DNA of 64,000 nt. It comes from Heliopora coerulea. Taxonomy: Eukaryota; Cnidaria; Anthozoa; Scleralcyonacea; Helioporidae. The first letter of the stretch is position 1. Each line of letters begins with the position of its first letter. The stretch covers positions 1-64,000 of the forward strand of contig JASJOG010000623.1 of NCBI GenBank assembly GCA_030142905.1, in the 5' to 3' direction. The position numbers were made by a program, and so were the translations under genes. Below the pieces are notes generated by a model. It saw nothing but the letters and a program-made list of their open reading frames with translations. It was not told the origin of the DNA and searched no databases. Below, one piece after another: positions 59,536 to 64,000 of this stretch.

Positions 59536-60353
59536 GAGAAACAGGAATTGGGAAGTCAACATTAATGGATTGACCACTTTTGACAGTAAGTACTACATAA
59601 AAGCTTACACCTGTACATGTACATGTGTGCATTATTATTTTGGTTTGAACAGTTTAAAACTGGGAAGAAAGTGTATTTTGCTTGCACAGTATTATTATTG
59701 TATCAGGTACATATAGAGGGAAATTCATGTGGCATGTCATAGAAGGTACAGGATGACTTTAATGAGCTTGAATGGCTGAAATCTACTCACAGTGTAGTGG
59801 CCATTTATTCAAAGTTGTGTTTGGTTTGAGCCTTCATAATTGCAGTAATTCCTGATGGAATATAATTTCAGCATTGTATTTTAGAGTATGGATGATGCAA
59901 AAATGAAGCTTACTGTACATATACCAGTCCTGTACATGTAATTATGACGGCATGGAAGTGATGCTGAAATTTATTTATTGACAAGAGTTATAAGTCTCCT
60001 GATCAAACAGATCTTAGAACCTTCAGAATTTCAAAAATTAAATTTTATATGCAAGAAATTGCCCCAAATCCCCATATGCTATACTACTATTTTATGTGTG
60101 ACATAATACTGTATATATCGTAACAGTTATAATCAGCTACACAATGATACAGTTAATATTACTGAGTAATGTATAATTATCTGTAAGTACAATTATGTAC
60201 AGATATACTGTACACCTGTAATCATTATTTTGACAATTCTCAAACAATTCTCTTTCACAGGTGTTCCACACACCCATCACTCTCCTGATGTGAGCATTGA
60301 AGATCACACATATGGCAGGTGATGATCACACATGGAATGACATTTTTAGACTG

Positions 60354-61971
60354 CAATGGAACCTTTATATAACGGCCCTGTATTAAGCCGCCACCCTCTA
60401 TTAAGCAACTAGTTTTCAAAGTTCTGAATTTTCGCTCATACAAACGCTGTTATTGCTACCTGTATTAAACGGCCAACCTTTAGCAGTCCCATGTTGGCCT
60501 TTTTTGTTCTTTTTACCTGTATTAAGCGGTCACCCTTGAACGGAAACTTAAAGTCACATGTCATTTCACGCAGTATTTCATTGTCTGATTGTGTTTAAGA
60601 AGCGATCCATCATCACTGCAGAAATAACAAAGCTAATTCTAATAATTAATCGTTCATCGTGGTTAATCCTTCCCAGATGTCAGCAATGAGCTGTGGTACA
60701 AAATCACGGGACGCAAAAAATATTAATGTTGTTTGTTTCGAATCTGCTTCCGTCTAGCTCTACATGAAATTCCTCTTTAGCTAGCTTGTTTTTGAGCCAT
60801 GTGATTGAGAAGGAATCGCTTTCACACATATGTACTCGCACAGGATTTTCTGGCCATAACCTCCACCACTGTTAACGTGCTTGCCCTTTACAGTGACTTT
60901 ACCGTTGTTTGTTAGCTTGAATTTTATTGCCTGCAGGGCTACATTAGCAAAATTTCCGTTTTAACTGCACGTTGATTGTAAAAACTATCAAAATGACGGA
61001 ATGAGACATATTTCCTTGTGAACCGTAAGTCATAGAAGTTCTGTATGGTAGAGCTGAGGACAACTGATTGTACCTTTACATAACTTTACGTTTATTGCAC
61101 CACTACAGTTACAAGTTAGCACATTTGTTGAAAGTAAAGATTGCCTGAAAGAGGGTTGGTGGTCTTATTGTTTGCTTGAATGAAGTTTTGTATAATACGC
61201 AAATAAAATTGACATTTGACCACGCCCAGTGAGTATTTTTGGTGATCCTGTATTAAGCGGCCAGTTTCTAAAGTCCCGAGGATGGCCGTTATATACAGGT
61301 TCTACTCTACTTTAAATTCAGTAATTTAATAAAATTCATGGATTTACAGGTAGTCAGTTTACTGTTCACCAACAGCACATGATAAATCAGATACAGTTGA
61401 TGAATATTAAGAAGCAAACCAAGCTTTTTCCCTAAAGTTAAAAAATAGCATCTTATCTTCGGCCGAAAGAGGCAATTTTTGGTTTACTGTGAATCAGGTC
61501 ACTTTCTTGAAGTTCAAGGGCACTTGAATTGGTAGGGCATGTGAAACAGTACACTAGCTTTCTCAAGGACAGGCATGCAGCAGCAGACCACTACTACAAA
61601 GTTGAAATATTCTGTGACAGACGTTGAGAAGATTCAAAGAGCTTTTACCTGTCATTATCAAATTTGTACTTGGCTGGTCAACGAAAATATGTGGAACTGT
61701 AACCACAAATTAACTGTTAGGGGTTTATCTTAAAGGATATTGTGGCATTTACCCTCAATTAACAGTTAACTTTTTAAGATACAGGAAAATCTTGAGTATT
61801 ACAACATTTTAAAGATCCAACCGGGACCTGTTTGCGAAAACTGCAACTTTGGGCCTTTTTGTATGTTTGTATGGGTGAAAATTCCGAACTTTGAAAACTG
61901 GCTACTTAATTGAGGGTGACCGCTTAATGCAGGGCCGTTATATACTGGTTTGTTATATACAGGTTCCTCTG
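60354..61971. mobile_element. TIR element in a septin intron
   Basis: Left end GGAACCTTTATATAACGGCC, then CTGTATTAAGC and AGTTTTCAAAGTTC; the right end has the same words on the minus strand (GGAACCTGTATATAAC, TATATAACGGCCCTGC, ATTAAGCGG), giving inverted repeats of about 100 bp. A third end-like copy at 61245-61316 suggests nesting or an internal rearrangement. No transposase ORF. Confidence 0.75.
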
Positions 61972-62427
61972 TACCTTGAAATTGCCCAAATTTGAGCCAA
62001 TCAGAATAATCAAAATGGAGAAATTTTTCATATGTATTATTATTACTATTATAGTAATACGAGATTAAAGTATCAATGTACCATTATGGTGACAGATTAG
62101 TCTTAGTATTTAGAGTTACAGGAGAGTAACGTGGATCTGAAACTAACAATTGTCGATACAGTGGGTTATGGAGACCAAGTGAACAAAACAGACAGGTTTG
62201 TGGGGATATCAAAATATTCTCTATTTCTGCACTTAATTCTTACTTTGTGGAATTAGTTTCCTTTTACAATATACATGGTTTGCATGTTTTCTCTTTGTTA
62301 ACATTTGCTTTGTCAATATCCTGTCCGTATCAAAGTTGATGTTCTTCTGTGATACATGGTAAATTGTAAATGTTGTTGCTATGAAGCCAAAAACTCTCTA
62401 CCTAAACCGTATACCATATGCGCAAGG

Positions 62428-63073
62428 GTGTTGTAGTCGAAATCTTGTTTGGGACCGGGACCGAGACCAAGACCAATGGGTCAAAGAACAAGACCCACTG
62501 GTGTAGGGCTAAGACCAAGATCCTTGTGTCCGACACAGAGGCGAAGACCTCGTCAACCCGTAGTCACTTTCCCTCATTAAAAATGTAAAATGATCCAAAA
62601 ATTGGTGACGGTCAATGGTCAAAAATGGTCAAAATTCGATAGAAAGAGTTTCAAGTTGTAACTGCTGCTGAGTCTGCAGTGCTGGTGAGCTTGTTTATAA
62701 TTTGGATTGGAATTTAGAAGAGCAGCTGGATTGCGGGAATTATGCTTGGATAAATTCTGCTGACAATTTATCCAAGGCTGGGCAGGTCGACTAAACCTGT
62801 ATATTTATTGTACTAACGTAAGCTGACGTAAGACTTTTGTGATTGGGAGGAATGGAAAAACGAGGCTATATTTTTATCATATTTAATTTGATTCAAGCTA
62901 AATGATTGTTAGAACTCAGTTCAGTTTAATTAAAAACTATGTTACAACTTACCAGATATTTTTACGGCGCTCGATTTGGGAGATTCAGAAGTCCGAGGTT
63001 GAGAGCACTGCACACCGAAGAGCGAGACCGATAAGATGTTGTCTTAAAGCCGATCTCGAGACTTGCAACACTC
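62428..63073. mobile_element. Possible short TIR element
   Basis: GTGTTGTAGTCGAAATC at the left and GTGTTGCAAGTCTCGAGATC on the minus strand at the right are imperfect inverted ends. Just inside the left end, GACCAAGACC and GACCGGGACC words repeat. It lies within a septin intron. Confidence 0.4.
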
Positions 63074-63509
63074 ATTTACGACCATAGGATTGTACAATTC
63101 GTATTGTACGTTACCATCAATAGTACCCATTGAAACTCTTTAGATGCCAGATGGGATAGTTTGAGAATGACTATCTTCATGTGACTTCTTTAGTCTTGAC
63201 AATACGTCTACATTTTTAATATACTCTGATGTTATACTTTGCAATTGCCTATATACAGAATAGGGATGTGACGAGCACCACTTTATCGGATTGCGGATCC
63301 AACCGGATAGTAGGTTACCGGATACTGGATCTAGGATAGTTGCAAGATTTAATCCTGGAACCTATATGGATTAATACAGTAGTTTTAGATGGTTTTACAG
63401 CAGAAGTTTTATATTAGTAGGCGAATTTTAGTTTTAAATGCTTACTGATACTCAAAAACAGTTTTCCCACCAATTTTCCTGCTTGCAAAATTGCTTGGAC
63501 TATTTGGTA

Positions 63510-63555
63510 CAAATTTGGTAGAATGTTACCGAATGGTAACATTCTACCAAATTTG
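63510..63555. repeat. 21-bp perfect palindrome
   Basis: CAAATTTGGTAGAATGTTAC plus C and its exact reverse complement are separated by GAAT. Outside them CTATTTGGT and ACCAAATAG extend the symmetry. A small foldback in a septin intron. Confidence 0.85.
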
Positions 63556-64000
63556 CTGGTTATCACCAAATAGTTGGATTTCGCCAGAATTAGAAATAGT
63601 TTGACGCTACTCTAGGCTCAACATTTTGAACGTCACTTGAAATGTTACCTTAGGTCATGGACAATAACTTTTCGAGTTAAACGTAAAAGTTTTTTTAGCC
63701 GGATTAGCACAAAACTGTGTCCGATTCTTCAACTGTCTACTACAAAAATATGTTCTCATACCTGTGGACTTCAAGGTATTTATTTCATTTTTGTAGCCAT
63801 GGTAAAGTTGTTGAATACATCGACAAACAGTTTGAGGCCTACAGTATTTACAAGAAGAGCTGAAGATAAAACGATCCTTGAGTGATTACCAGGACACAAG
63901 GATCAACGCTTGTCTCTACTTTATTTCACCAACAGGACACTCGTAAGTATTATTGCCGAGAAACAGTATACTGTATTGTCATGGTAATAGTATACCATAA

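Larger units (their letters stand above)
59536..63942 (+). pseudogene. Septin GTPase, 5' part, several frame breaks
   Basis: Septins are GTP-binding filament proteins of the cell cortex and cilium base. Exons: 59536-59585, 60261-60318, 62114-62195, 63797-63942; the gene continues past the window. Motifs: GETGIGKSTLMD (P-loop G1), then [34 protein letters not shown] (DTVGxGD G3), [15 protein letters not shown], and [20 protein letters not shown] with [10 protein letters not shown]. Lesions: a stop TGA right after LMD in the first exon; a 4-bp GCAG excess at the donor of the second exon, putting YELQ out of frame; and a 5-bp AGTAT excess at 63843-63847 after FEAY. Introns are kept, so it is not a retrocopy. 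It is either a decaying copy or poorly assembled. The septin identity is firm; the subgroup is not. Confidence 0.85.

Noticed and set aside
63264..63360. GGATCC/ACCGGAT words suggesting a transposon end
   Set aside because: No matching partner end was found in the window.
1..64000. CRISPR arrays, operons, bacterial promoters
   Set aside because: The genes have spliceosomal introns and the repeats lack spacer structure; this is animal DNA.

Overview
This is animal nuclear DNA: AT-rich, with short exons in long introns, many transposons and satellites, and no operons. It most resembles a cnidarian, probably an anthozoan such as a stony coral. That is inferred from the repeat style (Penelope-like foldbacks, BEL/Pao, hAT-type and other TIR elements, tRNA-like repeats) and the exon proteins; the species cannot be fixed by eye.

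Four conserved genes, all on the + strand, could be rebuilt exon by exon. (1) 517-4511: the 3' end of SUCLG1, the succinyl-CoA ligase alpha subunit. (2) 10298-19347: a 15-exon DYNC2I2/WDR34, a WD40 intermediate chain of the ciliary dynein-2 motor. (3) 26269-40469: a Brachyury-type T-box gene whose 11.6-kb intron holds a BEL/Pao LTR retrotransposon (29955-37881), itself split by a LINE (33553-35612). (4) 59536 to the window end: the 5' part of a septin GTPase. A single minus-strand EF-hand exon (51337-51419) looks like a MICU-family fragment.

SUCLG1 reads cleanly, but the other three genes carry lesions: a nonsense codon in DYNC2I2, a 5-bp tandem duplication and an out-of-phase exon in the T-box gene, and several frame breaks in the septin. 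Either this block is a decaying haplotype or segmental copy, or the assembly is locally poor.

The rest is mostly mobile and repetitive DNA. Region 1-9 kb has two foldback elements, one with a GIY-YIG ORF, and two satellites (about 325 bp and about 170 bp). A kilobase of TTCC repeat fills one DYNC2I2 intron and a tRNA-like 59-bp array lies in another. Region 19-26 kb has a 386-bp palindrome and an 88-bp tandem array. Region 40-50 kb has more satellite, a 66-bp minisatellite with a hairpin in each unit, and a CGATCG-rich patch. Region 51-64 kb has several TIR elements, including one that seems to have captured a SWIM-type exon and a hAT-like one with an 8-bp target duplication.

A recurring theme is a hammerhead-ribozyme-like core, CUGANGA-U-stem-GAAA, at no fewer than four places, mostly inside foldback elements. 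It is the best candidate here for an under-described system.
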